Assembly (NCBI RefSeq): GCF_040409795.1
Contig: NZ_CP099571.1
Span: 1,116,001-1,180,000 of the forward strand
Origin: Polynucleobacter sp. MWH-UH19D
Lineage (GTDB): Bacteria > Pseudomonadota > Gammaproteobacteria > Burkholderiales > Burkholderiaceae
Reading direction: 5' to 3'
DNA length: 64,000 nt
Shown: positions 37,322-45,970 of the stretch, in pieces
Numbering within the stretch: the first letter of the stretch is position 1
Layout of the letters: every line of letters starts with the position of its first letter
Notes under the pieces: model-generated
Database searches by the model: none
Seen by the model: only the letters and a program-made list of their open reading frames with translations
What the model was told of the DNA's origin: nothing
Translations under genes and position numbers: made by a program

Positions 37322-38734
37322 CTATAGATCCGGATCTATCCCATCACTTAATTGGTAGGGATAGACACCCCGATTCAGGCAATTGCGCACATAATCAATG
37401 CTGGTGCGTAAGGTGTAGTAATCGCCCGCTAAGCGTTTCGATACTTGGATATTGAGCGCCTGATATTCGAGTAAATCCAATTTTTTTAAGTAATCATCCC
37501 GCTGCGATAAGTCAAAATTCGTCAGCAAACTTTGCTCAAAAGACTTTAGCTCACCATATAGTCGATTAATCTTGTTATACATCAGCCGAGTTCGATAACT
37601 AGGCAAACTTCTAATAACAGGATAGGCAATCACGCAAAATGGCAAAAAGACAAACAGTAGACGACTAATAAACTCCGCTAACCAAAATGGAAAATATGCA
37701 GAGACTAATGGATACCTATTCTTTTCGTAATGAACGGCCACAGGACTCTCTGGCCATAACGAATCTTTGAAAGAAGGAAACTCTCCCCTATGCGCAAAGA
37801 AGGTCTCTTTGCCATTAATTTCTCTAGCCGCCTCCAAAAATAGAAACTGAATCGCAGGATGCATCCGATCATCAATCAATAAATTAGTAGTGGTTGCAAT
37901 TAATTTGATATCTTGGCTTGGAAAATTTCGCTGTAAATTAAAGGCACCTTCTGGGACATGCAAAATCTTCACATATGGCATAAGCTTGGTAAATGCTTCG
38001 GCCCGTTTAAAGGTAACCAAATGTAGCTCAGGATCATGAAGCAAGGTTTGCACATTCTGCGCTTCAAGTGCATCTACAATAAATGCACCATCAATCTCGC
38101 CGCTTTGCAAAGCCTTGACAGCCTTTTCCCCTGGAAAATTTACAAATTGCAACCCAGCTCGATCCAAGCCAGATAACTCAATAATGCGCGATGTCTGAGC
38201 ATGGGTTCCGCTACCCTCAACACCAACGGATATTTTTCGGTTAGAGAAATATTTAGAGTGACCAGCAATTACCTGAAAGTCGCTACTCTTTACTTCTGGG
38301 CCGCGATAAAAAAACCAAATCGGATCGTAACCAATAGACCCTAAAGATTGAATACCGCTAATATTTTTTGGTCGCTCTACCCCTGCTTGTACAAAAGCTG
38401 CTTGAATAGGATCATTTCGATCACTGAGACGCTCAAGGTTTTCTTGTGCGCCCCTCGTGGGGATTAACTCAAGCGTTACTCCTTTTGAAGCAAAATACTC
38501 GGTGTACTTTTTACCCAGCACCTCATACGATCCACCAGCCGAACCAGTTGCCATCTGGACTTGTCTTGGCGGAGGAGGATCAGCGTACCACCATATGCCC
38601 ATCAAAATGGCCAGCAAGAGAATCAGTAGCGGCCAAGCCTCTTGCAAGAACTGAATAAAGTCAGACCATTTTTCATTGATGGTCTCGACTAAACCCAAAA
38701 AAGTTTCGCGAGTGTTCTGTTTAAAACTTCCCAT
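37322..38734 (-). CDS. Membrane-anchored TAXI-family TRAP solute-binding protein, orphan
   Basis: A protein of about 470 residues. An N-terminal membrane helix (WPLLILLLAILMGIWWYADP) leads into a TAXI fold (VQMATGSAGGSYEVLGKKYT; GSIGYDPIWFFYRGP; GVEGSGTHAQTSRIIELSGL). A second helix near residue 370 (LLFVFLPFCVIAYPVIR) precedes a charged coiled C-terminus. Normal TAXI proteins are soluble periplasmic partners of TRAP permeases; no permease is nearby, so transport of what, and how, is unclear. I use the ATG of MGSFKQN; a longer frame starts at 38797. Confidence 0.82.
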   Translation of the reverse strand: MGSFKQNTRETFLGLVETINEKWSDFIQFLQEAWPLLILLLAILMGIWWYADPPPPRQVQMATGSAGGSYEVLGKKYTEYFASKGVTLELIPTRGAQENLERLSDRNDPIQAAFVQAGVERPKNISGIQSLGSIGYDPIWFFYRGPEVKSSDFQVIAGHSKYFSNRKISVGVEGSGTHAQTSRIIELSGLDRAGLQFVNFPGEKAVKALQSGEIDGAFIVDALEAQNVQTLLHDPELHLVTFKRAEAFTKLMPYVKILHVPEGAFNLQRNFPSQDIKLIATTTNLLIDDRMHPAIQFLFLEAAREINGKETFFAHRGEFPSFKDSLWPESPVAVHYEKNRYPLVSAYFPFWLAEFISRLLFVFLPFCVIAYPVIRSLPSYRTRLMYNKINRLYGELKSFEQSLLTNFDLSQRDDYLKKLDLLEYQALNIQVSKRLAGDYYTLRTSIDYVRNCLNRGVYPYQLSDGIDPDL

Positions 38735-38811
38735 ACTCAGCCATTTAGCAAATATTCTAAAAGCTAATGATAATGTGCTTAACCCAAGAATATTCAAGAA
38801 AAGACGTCATT

Positions 38812-39516
38812 ATGTTAATTATTCGAAAATCCCAAGAGCGAGGCTATGCTGATCACGGCTGGCTCAAAAGCTTTCATTCCTTCTCTTTTGCCGGCTACTA
38901 CGACCCACAATTCATGGGCTGGGGCAATTTACGGGTTATTAATGAAGATCGCGTTGCGCCTGGAATGGGGTTTGGTAAGCATGGCCATCGCAATATGGAA
39001 ATTATTAGCTATGTCCTATCGGGCGAGCTTGCACATGAAGATAGCATGGGGAATATCAAAGGCATTCCTCCAGGTGATGTACAACGTATGAGTGCTGGCA
39101 CTGGGGTTACGCACAGCGAATTCAATCATGCAAAAGATCAGACAACCCATTTTTTACAAATCTGGATTGAACCCAATCAATTGGAAATCGCGCCCAGCTA
39201 TGAACAAAAATCAATTCCAAACACCAATAAAGATGGCAAGCTATGCCTAGTTGCCTCAAGTGATGGCGAATCTGGATCGGTCAGCATTTCAGCGGACGCA
39301 AAAATGTATGCGGGACTATTTAATGGTGATCAAACTGCAACTCTGAAATTAGACCCCAGCCGGAAAGCATATGTTCATCTTGTTCGAGGATCACTGGAGA
39401 TAAACAACCAAAAATTAAATGGTGGCGATGCTCTTCTGATTAAAGATGAACCTCAATTAACATTCTCCAATGGAAAAAACGCTGAGGTCTTGGTATTTGA
39501 CCTCAGCGCTCAGTAG
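38812..39516 (+). CDS. Pirin-family protein (YhhW-like)
   Basis: A 234-residue bicupin. The start after a weak site gives MLIIRKSQERGYADHGWLKS, then FSFAGYYDPQFMGWGNLRVI, and the metal-binding HGHRNMEIISYVLSGELAHE and AGTGVTHSEFNH. YhhW-type pirins have quercetin 2,3-dioxygenase activity or act as redox-sensing cofactors. It is divergent from the TAXI gene. Its last 40 bases encode, on the other strand, a complete intrinsic terminator for the convergent Bug gene. Confidence 0.9.
   Translation: MLIIRKSQERGYADHGWLKSFHSFSFAGYYDPQFMGWGNLRVINEDRVAPGMGFGKHGHRNMEIISYVLSGELAHEDSMGNIKGIPPGDVQRMSAGTGVTHSEFNHAKDQTTHFLQIWIEPNQLEIAPSYEQKSIPNTNKDGKLCLVASSDGESGSVSISADAKMYAGLFNGDQTATLKLDPSRKAYVHLVRGSLEINNQKLNGGDALLIKDEPQLTFSNGKNAEVLVFDLSAQ
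39474..39508 (-). terminator. Intrinsic terminator for the minus-strand Bug operon, inside the pirin CDS
   Basis: On the minus strand CGCTGAGGTC and GACCTCAGCG form a perfect 10-bp stem with a 9-base loop, followed immediately by six T residues (plus-strand A run 39474-39479). The whole signal lies in the last codons of the pirin gene, 26 bases beyond the Bug stop. Confidence 0.82.
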
Positions 39517-39534
39517 ATTAGATATCGAATGAAA

Positions 39535-40506
39535 TTAGTCGAGCTTGATCTTGGCTTTTTCCATCACCACTTTCCAACGTGCGATGTCTGAAAAATAAAG
39601 ATCAGAAAATTGCTGAGTGTTCATTGGTGCGATTTGTACGCCAGCCTTTTGAAACCGATCCTTCATCTCAGGCGTTTCTAGAATCTTGAGAGTTGAGTTA
39701 CTCAGTTCCTTCACTATATTTTGCGGGGTTCCAGCTGGGACAAACATCCCTTGCCATAGGGCCATCTCATACCCCTTCACCCCAGCTTCTTGCATAGTCA
39801 CCAACTCAGGAGCACCACTAAATCGATTTTTGCTAGTCACCGCCAATGCCTTGACCTTTTCTCCTTTGTAAAGAGGAAGCCCTACTGGCATACCAGCAAA
39901 GTAGAAATCAATTTGACCGCCCACTAAATCTGTAGCAGCAGGAGAGCCGCCCTTGTATGGCACATGAATAGCCTGTAAACCTGTGGTCGCAAGGAATAAC
40001 TCCCCCGCCATATGATCAGAGTTTCCAATTCCTGAAGAGCCAAAACTCAATTTACCTGGATCAGCTTTAAGCATGGCCATCAAGTCCGCAACATTTTTTG
40101 CAGGTGAATTGTTATTCACAATCAAAATATGAGGGGTTGCAGCAACACCCACCACGGGGACTAAATCTTTTAGACCGTTAAAAGGCAGTTTTGGGTTTGC
40201 GGCGACATTAATCGCCAAGCCATTTTGGGCAAAAAGAATGGTGTAGCCGTCGGGGTTACTCTTTGCAACAGCATCGGCAGCCAGACTTCCAGCTGCGCCC
40301 CCACGATTTTCAACCACGATAGGTTGCTTAAGAGCGATACTCAAATCATTCGCAATCATCCTACCAACAATATCAGTCGAACTACCAGGCGCATAACCAA
40401 TCATCATTTTGATCGGTTTATCTGGATATGCAGCAAAAACTGATCCCGCAAGCATGCCCATCGATACCATCATGATTGCTGCGCACCGTTTTATTTTTTT
40501 AAACAT
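39535..40506 (-). CDS. Bug family (TctC-like) periplasmic binding protein
   Basis: A 323-residue receptor. Signal peptide ending VFA, then YPDKPIKMMIGYAPGSSTDI, VVENRGGAAGSLAADAVAKS and VPYKGGSPAATDLVGGQIDF. No TctAB channel is encoded nearby. It ends the minus-strand arm of the GntR locus, 18 bases after the Ldh-type dehydrogenase, so it probably binds the carboxylate that this locus catabolises. Confidence 0.92.
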   Translation of the reverse strand: MFKKIKRCAAIMMVSMGMLAGSVFAAYPDKPIKMMIGYAPGSSTDIVGRMIANDLSIALKQPIVVENRGGAAGSLAADAVAKSNPDGYTILFAQNGLAINVAANPKLPFNGLKDLVPVVGVAATPHILIVNNNSPAKNVADLMAMLKADPGKLSFGSSGIGNSDHMAGELFLATTGLQAIHVPYKGGSPAATDLVGGQIDFYFAGMPVGLPLYKGEKVKALAVTSKNRFSGAPELVTMQEAGVKGYEMALWQGMFVPAGTPQNIVKELSNSTLKILETPEMKDRFQKAGVQIAPMNTQQFSDLYFSDIARWKVVMEKAKIKLD

Positions 40507-40524
40507 ATGTCTCCTCCAGAAAAT

Positions 40525-41574
40525 TTATAGCGTTAGATTTGCAATTCCACACTCTTTGGCACAAGTATTTAAGGCGACCAGAAGCTCAGGTGAGATGGGT
40601 ATACCCAACTTCTGTCTTTCTACCATGGTTTTGGCTGCGCCCTCTCCTGGTACTCGTATCTCATTCACGCCAGGGAGTCTTGATGAACTCTTCAAATCAT
40701 TCACCAACTCAATTACTCGAGCAATAAATTCATCTTTATTGCCAAATGCACTTGGATCAACAGCAATAATTGTTTGACCCGTATTGGTAATCAAATCATG
40801 ATGGGCATTGAAATCAATTGTTCCCTTGCCCACTGCAGCATTATTTAATGCCCCAGCCAATAGGCCAATCATGACCGCCAATCCATAACCTTTATAGCCA
40901 CCAATTGGTAATAATGAACCCTCAGCAGATCGCTTTGGATCCGTGATCGGCTTACCCTGCTTGTCGATCATCCAATCATCTGGAATCGATTCACCTTTTT
41001 GAGCAGCAACTTTTACCTTTCCGTATGCAGCAACAGTAGTTGCAATATCTAGAAGTACGATTGGATCTTTGCCAGCAGGAACAGCAATTGCAATTGGGTT
41101 AGTCGATAGAAGCAAGTCAATACCGCCCCATGGTGCCATATGATTTGCATTGCCCACTGCCATGTAAATACCAATGTAGCCCTGCTCTGCCAATTTACGT
41201 ACATATACCGAAGCGGCACCTGAATGATTGCCGAAATGACTACCAATCCAACAGACGCTATGCCGCTTCACTTTTTCAAGGGCAAGCTCAACCGCACGAT
41301 TCATGACTAAGTGGCCTAGTGCGTTATCGCCATTAATCAGTGCAGTAGCACCTTGTTCACGCTCTATGTGAATATTAGGCTGGAGATTGACTCCTCCAGC
41401 TCGAATCCTCTTGAGGTAAGCCGGCAATCTAAAAATACCATGGCCATCAGCGCCAACCAAATCTGATTTGACCATCAAATTTGCAATGATCATTGCATCC
41501 GCTGCAGGCACATTAACCGCCTCTAGCGCACGAGCGATAAAATTTTCGGCTTCAGCAATGGATAAATATTTCAT
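40525..41574 (-). CDS. Ldh-family (malate/L-lactate/sugar-acid) NAD(P)-dependent dehydrogenase
   Basis: A 349-residue member of the Ldh_2 fold. SDLVGADGHGIFRLPAYLKR is the N-terminal signature, then SHFGNHSGAASVYVRKLAEQ, STNPIAIAVPAG, IPDDWMIDKQGKPITDP and GYKGYGLAVMIGLLAGALN. Known relatives oxidise or reduce malate, lactate, sulfolactate, ureidoglycolate and 2,3-diketo-L-gulonate. Eight bases separate it from the GntR gene. The substrate is not determinable; the neighbours suggest a hydroxy-acid or sugar acid. Confidence 0.88.
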   Translation of the reverse strand: MKYLSIAEAENFIARALEAVNVPAADAMIIANLMVKSDLVGADGHGIFRLPAYLKRIRAGGVNLQPNIHIEREQGATALINGDNALGHLVMNRAVELALEKVKRHSVCWIGSHFGNHSGAASVYVRKLAEQGYIGIYMAVGNANHMAPWGGIDLLLSTNPIAIAVPAGKDPIVLLDIATTVAAYGKVKVAAQKGESIPDDWMIDKQGKPITDPKRSAEGSLLPIGGYKGYGLAVMIGLLAGALNNAAVGKGTIDFNAHHDLITNTGQTIIAVDPSAFGNKDEFIARVIELVNDLKSSSRLPGVNEIRVPGEGAAKTMVERQKLGIPISPELLVALNTCAKECGIANLTL

Positions 41575-41581
41575 AAAAAAA

Positions 41582-42349
41582 CTATACCTCCGAGCTGGCT
41601 TTAAATTCCATACTGTATTTATATTTGTTTTCTGGATGGTGTGTAACCGTTACTTCAAATAGTTTGTCTTGATCATCAAAATACCGACGAATAATCACTA
41701 GACATGAGGAATTAGGTTCTATATTCAGCTTTTTAGAAATCACTGGTGAAGCAGCGGCGGCATAGACATCCACCTCCGCACGCTCAATACGAGCGCCATA
41801 CTTTTTCTCGATCTGTTCGTAAACCATCACTTGGGTGTGCTCGGGATCTTTAGTAAGAGACGCAAATTGAGGCAAGATGTAAATATCCGTCCAAGCAATA
41901 ATCTCCTCCATCTTTTGGCGCTTGCGAATACCGCCAATGTGATACCAAGAGGAGCCGACTGGAGCGCCAACAATTTGACTCAATGCATGATCTAGCTCGA
42001 TATACTCCTCAATCAAATTTTCACGATAGGTATCGCGCGAATAACTCAAGATATCAATCGGAGAATTAAAGCTCTGAGTAAAGCGACGTAATCTTTGTCG
42101 TGATACTACCTTTGTGGGCGCACCTTGATGACGATAAATCAATCCATTGGCCTCTAGAATCTGCAAGGCATGCCGTAAGGTATGCCTACTAGATTGAAAG
42201 TCTCTGCAAAGGTCTGCCTCAGCAGGCAAGACAGACCCCACTGGCCAGTCTCCGTTATAAATACGCTGCTCAAGCGTATTGGCTAGAGACTTATATAAAG
42301 GCAAACGCTCTGGCAATTTAAGAGAGTCCAAACATTTTTTTGCCTGCAA
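41582..42349 (-). CDS. GntR-family (HutC/UTRA-type) transcriptional regulator
   Basis: A 255-residue regulator. A winged helix-turn-helix at residues 20-80 (LPAEADLCRDFQSSRHTLRH) is followed by a UTRA effector domain with YREN, SSWYHIGGIRKRQKM and AEVDVYAAAASPVISKKL. The frame opens with TTG at 42349, overlapping the SMP-30 gene by 32 bases; TTG codons at 42331 and 42319 are alternatives, so the start is unsure. It lies inside the minus-strand arm, and the palindrome at 43272-43301 is its likely operator. Confidence 0.88.
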   Translation of the reverse strand: MQAKKCLDSLKLPERLPLYKSLANTLEQRIYNGDWPVGSVLPAEADLCRDFQSSRHTLRHALQILEANGLIYRHQGAPTKVVSRQRLRRFTQSFNSPIDILSYSRDTYRENLIEEYIELDHALSQIVGAPVGSSWYHIGGIRKRQKMEEIIAWTDIYILPQFASLTKDPEHTQVMVYEQIEKKYGARIERAEVDVYAAAASPVISKKLNIEPNSSCLVIIRRYFDDQDKLFEVTVTHHPENKYKYSMEFKASSEV

Positions 42350-43250
42350 CTGGCAGACGGGCTTTCAAGATGTCTCCGGACAAGGATTCGGTGATGTACA
42401 GGTCTTTATTGTCGGGACCACCAAAACACATATTTGCCAAATGATGGTGATGTGAATTCTCAGAGTAAATCAAATGGGTAGGTAGCATATTACTGTCAAA
42501 TCTCCAGATGCCGATACCAAGATGGCACACGAGCAGGCCGTTTTCAGAATCCATCTCAATTCCATCTGGTCCAGCAACCCCACCAGTCAGTTGAATGGCA
42601 ACCCCCGTCTTGGACACTGACCCATCAGCCATTAATGGCAGGCGCCATATTTGCTGTGAACGAGTGGCAGCAACAAATACATGCTTCTCTTGGGTATTTA
42701 AGGTAATCCCGTTAGGACTTGGAACATTCAGGGCTAAGCGATCCAGTTGACCATTAGCGCGCAATCTGAATACGCGACCAGTTGGATCTGCAATGCCAGT
42801 TTGGCCCTGATCAGTGAAGTACAAATCGCCATTGGATGCGAAATGAAGATCGTTTAAGCCCTTGAAATTTTCGCTGTACATGGAACCCAAAATAGTTTCA
42901 ATCTTTCCTGTTTTGGGATCTAAAGCCAGCAATCCTGCTTTGTAGTCACAAATAAATGCACGGCCATCTTTGTGGAACTTCAACCCATTTGGCCAGCCAT
43001 CATATTGAGTGATTAACTCCCAATTACCTTTGGTATCTATTCTAAAAATTCGGCCAAACGGAATATCTACGAACCATAAATTACCCTCGCGATCAAAGGA
43101 TGGTCCCTCCAAAAAGCACTCCACCTCGGCACCTTGACGGTTGGGGTCTGACCAGCCTGTGCGAGATTTCTTTCTGAATTTTTCAGGCATTGTTGCAAAA
43201 ACTTCTGTTTTGATTTTTTCAACAGGCTGAAAGGGGTTATGCATGGTCAC
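42318..43250 (-). CDS. SMP-30/gluconolactonase-family lactone hydrolase
   Basis: A beta-propeller protein of about 310 residues. VECFLEGPSFDREGNLWFVD, GWPNGLKFHKDGRAFICDYK, GLNDLHFASNGDLYFTDQGQ and PDGIEMDSENGLLVCHLGIG are the SMP-30 metal-site strands (Glu, Asn, Asp ligands). It should open a sugar lactone or a related cyclic ester. GTG at 43250 is favoured because GAGGAG lies 7 bases before it; the ATG at 43244 and a TTG at 43265 are also in frame. First gene of the minus-strand arm, next to the large palindrome. Confidence 0.87.
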   Translation of the reverse strand: MTMHNPFQPVEKIKTEVFATMPEKFRKKSRTGWSDPNRQGAEVECFLEGPSFDREGNLWFVDIPFGRIFRIDTKGNWELITQYDGWPNGLKFHKDGRAFICDYKAGLLALDPKTGKIETILGSMYSENFKGLNDLHFASNGDLYFTDQGQTGIADPTGRVFRLRANGQLDRLALNVPSPNGITLNTQEKHVFVAATRSQQIWRLPLMADGSVSKTGVAIQLTGGVAGPDGIEMDSENGLLVCHLGIGIWRFDSNMLPTHLIYSENSHHHHLANMCFGGPDNKDLYITESLSGDILKARLPVAGKKMFGLS

Positions 43251-43271
43251 GCTTTGTCTCCTCAATATTTT

Positions 43272-43301
43272 TTAAATAACTTATTCGTATAAGTTATTTA
43301 A
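43272..43301. promoter_or_regulatory. 30-base perfect palindrome, probable GntR operator
   Basis: TTAAATAACTTAT and its exact reverse complement ATAAGTTATTTAA are separated by TCGT. It sits 22 bases upstream of the SMP-30 start and 99 bases upstream of the divergent dehydrogenase gene. A 13+13 match is far beyond chance for this size of gap. The core CTTATTCGTATAAG could bind the local GntR dimer. There is no T-run that would make it a terminator for either arm. Confidence 0.7.
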
Positions 43302-43348
43302 TAATTAAATGTATTAAACCATAATTGGTGCTAATCTTACGCTAAGTT

Positions 43349-43377
43349 TTGATTAATATCCTTGCTTGGTGTTATTA
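43349..43377 (+). promoter_or_regulatory. Possible sigma-70 promoter for the plus-strand arm
   Basis: TTGATT (43349-43354), a 17-base spacer and TTATTA (43372-43377) lie 22 bases before the ATG at 43400. The -10 box is imperfect. Confidence 0.35.
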
Positions 43378-43399
43378 CTTAGCCGTATAGGTTGAAAAT

Positions 43400-44335
43400 A
43401 TGAAATCTGTAGCCGTTATTGGAACTGGAATTATGGGTGCGGGTATTGCCGCAGGGTTTTTGGCTAGAAGCGTTCCGGTAGTCATCCTAGGAAGAAGCAA
43501 AGAGAAGGCAGATGCTTGTTTAGACAAAGCCATTAGCCTTGCAAAGAAAATTGGCGTGGATGGAGACTATGCCACCAAAGATCAAGCTGACATTAAGAAG
43601 CAGCAAGTCGTTGGAGTCTTAGAGGAATATCAAGGGTGGAATGATTGCATTTGGGTCATTGAAACCATCGCAGAAAACCTTGCACTAAAACAAGAGATCT
43701 TCAAATACCTAGATCGTGTTGTGCCACCCAATATCCCCATAGGAAGCAACAGCTCTGGATTTCCGATTAGCAAAATTGCTGAGGGTCTCAATACCGCAAA
43801 TCGCATGATGGGCGCCCACTACTTTATGCCTGCTGAAGTCGTCCCGTTGGTGGAGATCGTGATGGGACAACAAACAGAGATTCAATTTGCTGAGAAAGCA
43901 TGTGATCTCTATAGATCGATTGATAAGAAGCCGGTTCTAGTAAAAAAAGATATTCCCGGATTTCTAGCTAATCGCATTCAGCACGCCTTAATGAGAGAAG
44001 CATTATCACTTGTGCAAGAGGGCATTGCCACCCCAGAAGACATTGATGATGCAGTACGTTATAGCTTTGGATTTCGGTACGCAGCAGTTGGCCCAATGAC
44101 TCAGAAAGAAATCTCAGGGTGGGATGGAATGGCCAATGCTGCAAAAGAGATTTACCCCTCTCTCTCCAATATCACCACCCTGCCACCTAAACTTGTGCAG
44201 ATGATGACTGAAGGAAAAACCGGCATGAAAGCTGGTGAGGGATTTCGCAAATGGGCTCCAGAAGAAATTTCTCAGGTTTCCGATTCCTACTCACGCAGAT
44301 TAAAGGCTGCGTTTGATGTTCTTAATATTGAGTAA
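43400..44335 (+). CDS. 3-hydroxyacyl-CoA dehydrogenase-fold oxidoreductase (L-gulonate 3-dehydrogenase-like)
   Basis: A 311-residue NAD-dependent dehydrogenase. Rossmann start VAVIGTGIMGAGIAAGF, then GSNSSGFPISKIAEGLN and MMGAHYFMPAEVVPLVEIV, and a helical C-domain (GFLANRIQHALMREALSLVQ). The family contains true 3-hydroxyacyl-CoA dehydrogenases, carnitine dehydrogenase and L-gulonate 3-dehydrogenase (lambda-crystallin). No CoA-metabolism gene is close, while a UxaA dehydratase follows 27 bases on, so a sugar-acid substrate is more likely. This is inference. Confidence 0.82.
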   Translation: MKSVAVIGTGIMGAGIAAGFLARSVPVVILGRSKEKADACLDKAISLAKKIGVDGDYATKDQADIKKQQVVGVLEEYQGWNDCIWVIETIAENLALKQEIFKYLDRVVPPNIPIGSNSSGFPISKIAEGLNTANRMMGAHYFMPAEVVPLVEIVMGQQTEIQFAEKACDLYRSIDKKPVLVKKDIPGFLANRIQHALMREALSLVQEGIATPEDIDDAVRYSFGFRYAAVGPMTQKEISGWDGMANAAKEIYPSLSNITTLPPKLVQMMTEGKTGMKAGEGFRKWAPEEISQVSDSYSRRLKAAFDVLNIE

Positions 44336-44362
44336 CAAAAAAATATTTTTTAAAGAAATTAC

Positions 44363-45910
44363 ATGATCGAAATATCTGAAAAACGCCTCATTGGTCCTAT
44401 TATTCGACTACATCCAAATGACAATATTGTTGTCGCGCGAGTTGATGTGGGAATTGGGACAGAAGTACCTAGTGAAAACTTCACAAGTCGCAGCCAGGTA
44501 CCAGCAGGCTACAAAATTGCCGCTAAAAAGATTCTGAAGGGCGAACCCATCCTCAAATATAACGTCACTGTAGGTTTTGCAAATACCGACATTGAGCCAG
44601 GCACCATGGTTCATAGTCACAATACCGAGTTCCGTGAATTTGATCGTGACTATGCCCATGCCAGCGAATACAAGCAAACTCAAATGCTCCCCGAGTCTGA
44701 ACGCGCGACATTTCAAGGCTATGTCAGAGCGAACGGCAAAGTAGGAACTCGCAACTTCATTGGCATTTTATCTACCGTTAACTGTTCCGCCACAGTCGTT
44801 AATAGAATTGCGGAATATTTCACGCCTGAGCTTTTAAAAGATTTTCCAAATGTTGATGGTGTTGTGGCATTTAGCCATGGCATCGGCTGCGGCATGGAAA
44901 TGAGTGGTGAGCCTATGCAGTTACTTCGTCGCACTATGGCAGGTTATGCACGTCACCCAAATCTTGCTGCTGCATTAATTGTGGGGCTTGGATGTGAACG
45001 CAATCAACTTAAAGGCTTAATGGAGCAAGAAGATTTAAAGGAAGGCTCTAACCTACATACCTTCATCATGCAAGAATCTGGGGGCACACGTAAAACAATT
45101 GAGGCGGGCATTGAAGCAGTAAAAGCATTACTTCCTGAAGCCAATAAGGCTAAACGGCAAACTGTATCTGCAAGCCACCTTACTGTAGGCCTTCAATGCG
45201 GCGGATCTGATGGCTTCTCATCCATCACAGCCAACCCTGCACTTGGTGCTGCTATTGATATTTTGTCTCGCCATGGTGGCACCGGCATTCTTTCTGAAAC
45301 ACCTGAAATTTATGGCGTTGAACATACCCTCACCCGCCGCGCAGCAAGCAAAGAGATTGGAGAAAAGCTCATTAAACGTATTCGCTGGTGGAAAGATGAA
45401 TATTCCGTCGGCAGAGATGTTCAGATTAACGGCCAAGTCAGCCCCGGCAATCAAATTGGTGGACTGGCAAACATTTTCGAAAAGTCATTGGGCTCCTCAA
45501 TGAAAGGCGGCACGGGACCATTAATGGAGGTCTACAAATATGCTGAGCCAGTTACTGCAAAAGGTTTTGTTTTTATGGATACCCCTGGGTTTGATCCCGT
45601 TTCGGCAACTGGTCAAATTGCAGGTGGCGCAAATCTCATTGCCTTTACTACTGGTCGTGGCTCTATGTTTGGATCTAAGCCAGCGCCCTGTATCAAGCTT
45701 GCCACTAACACCCCAATGTATCAGCGACTAACTGAAGATATGGATATTAACTGCGGGGAAATTTTGGATGGCACAGTCTCCGTCCAAGAAATGGGTCAGC
45801 GTATCTTTGAACTATTCCTCAAAACCGCCTCTGGCGAGCCATCTAAAAGCGAGCTTCTAGGCCTTGGAGATTACGAGTTTGTGCCCTGGCAAATTGGCGT
45901 AATGAGCTAA
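44363..45910 (+). CDS. UxaA/GarD-family sugar-acid dehydratase
   Basis: A 515-residue full-length enzyme that has both the SAF-like N-terminal domain (IVVARVDVGIGTEVPSENFT; VHSHN) and the large catalytic domain (GTRNFIGILSTVNCSATVVN; FSHGIGCGMEMSG; LGLQCGGSDGFSSITANPAL-like region; TGRGSMFGSKPAPCIKLATN). UxaA/altronate and GarD/galactarate dehydratases remove water from hexonates or hexarates in an iron-dependent reaction; conserved Cys and His are kept. Partner to the dehydrogenase upstream. Substrate unassigned. Confidence 0.88.
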   Translation: MIEISEKRLIGPIIRLHPNDNIVVARVDVGIGTEVPSENFTSRSQVPAGYKIAAKKILKGEPILKYNVTVGFANTDIEPGTMVHSHNTEFREFDRDYAHASEYKQTQMLPESERATFQGYVRANGKVGTRNFIGILSTVNCSATVVNRIAEYFTPELLKDFPNVDGVVAFSHGIGCGMEMSGEPMQLLRRTMAGYARHPNLAAALIVGLGCERNQLKGLMEQEDLKEGSNLHTFIMQESGGTRKTIEAGIEAVKALLPEANKAKRQTVSASHLTVGLQCGGSDGFSSITANPALGAAIDILSRHGGTGILSETPEIYGVEHTLTRRAASKEIGEKLIKRIRWWKDEYSVGRDVQINGQVSPGNQIGGLANIFEKSLGSSMKGGTGPLMEVYKYAEPVTAKGFVFMDTPGFDPVSATGQIAGGANLIAFTTGRGSMFGSKPAPCIKLATNTPMYQRLTEDMDINCGEILDGTVSVQEMGQRIFELFLKTASGEPSKSELLGLGDYEFVPWQIGVMS

Positions 45911-45970
45911 TACACCTTAGAATTAATCTCTTAACGTAGTTAGGAATCAGCTAAGGATTAATACAGGCAT

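Noticed and set aside
37324..37339. 16-base palindrome ATAGATCC/GGATCTAT at the end of the TAXI gene
   Set aside because: No loop and no T-run; it sits in codons near the stop, and a single short palindrome in 64 kb is not remarkable.
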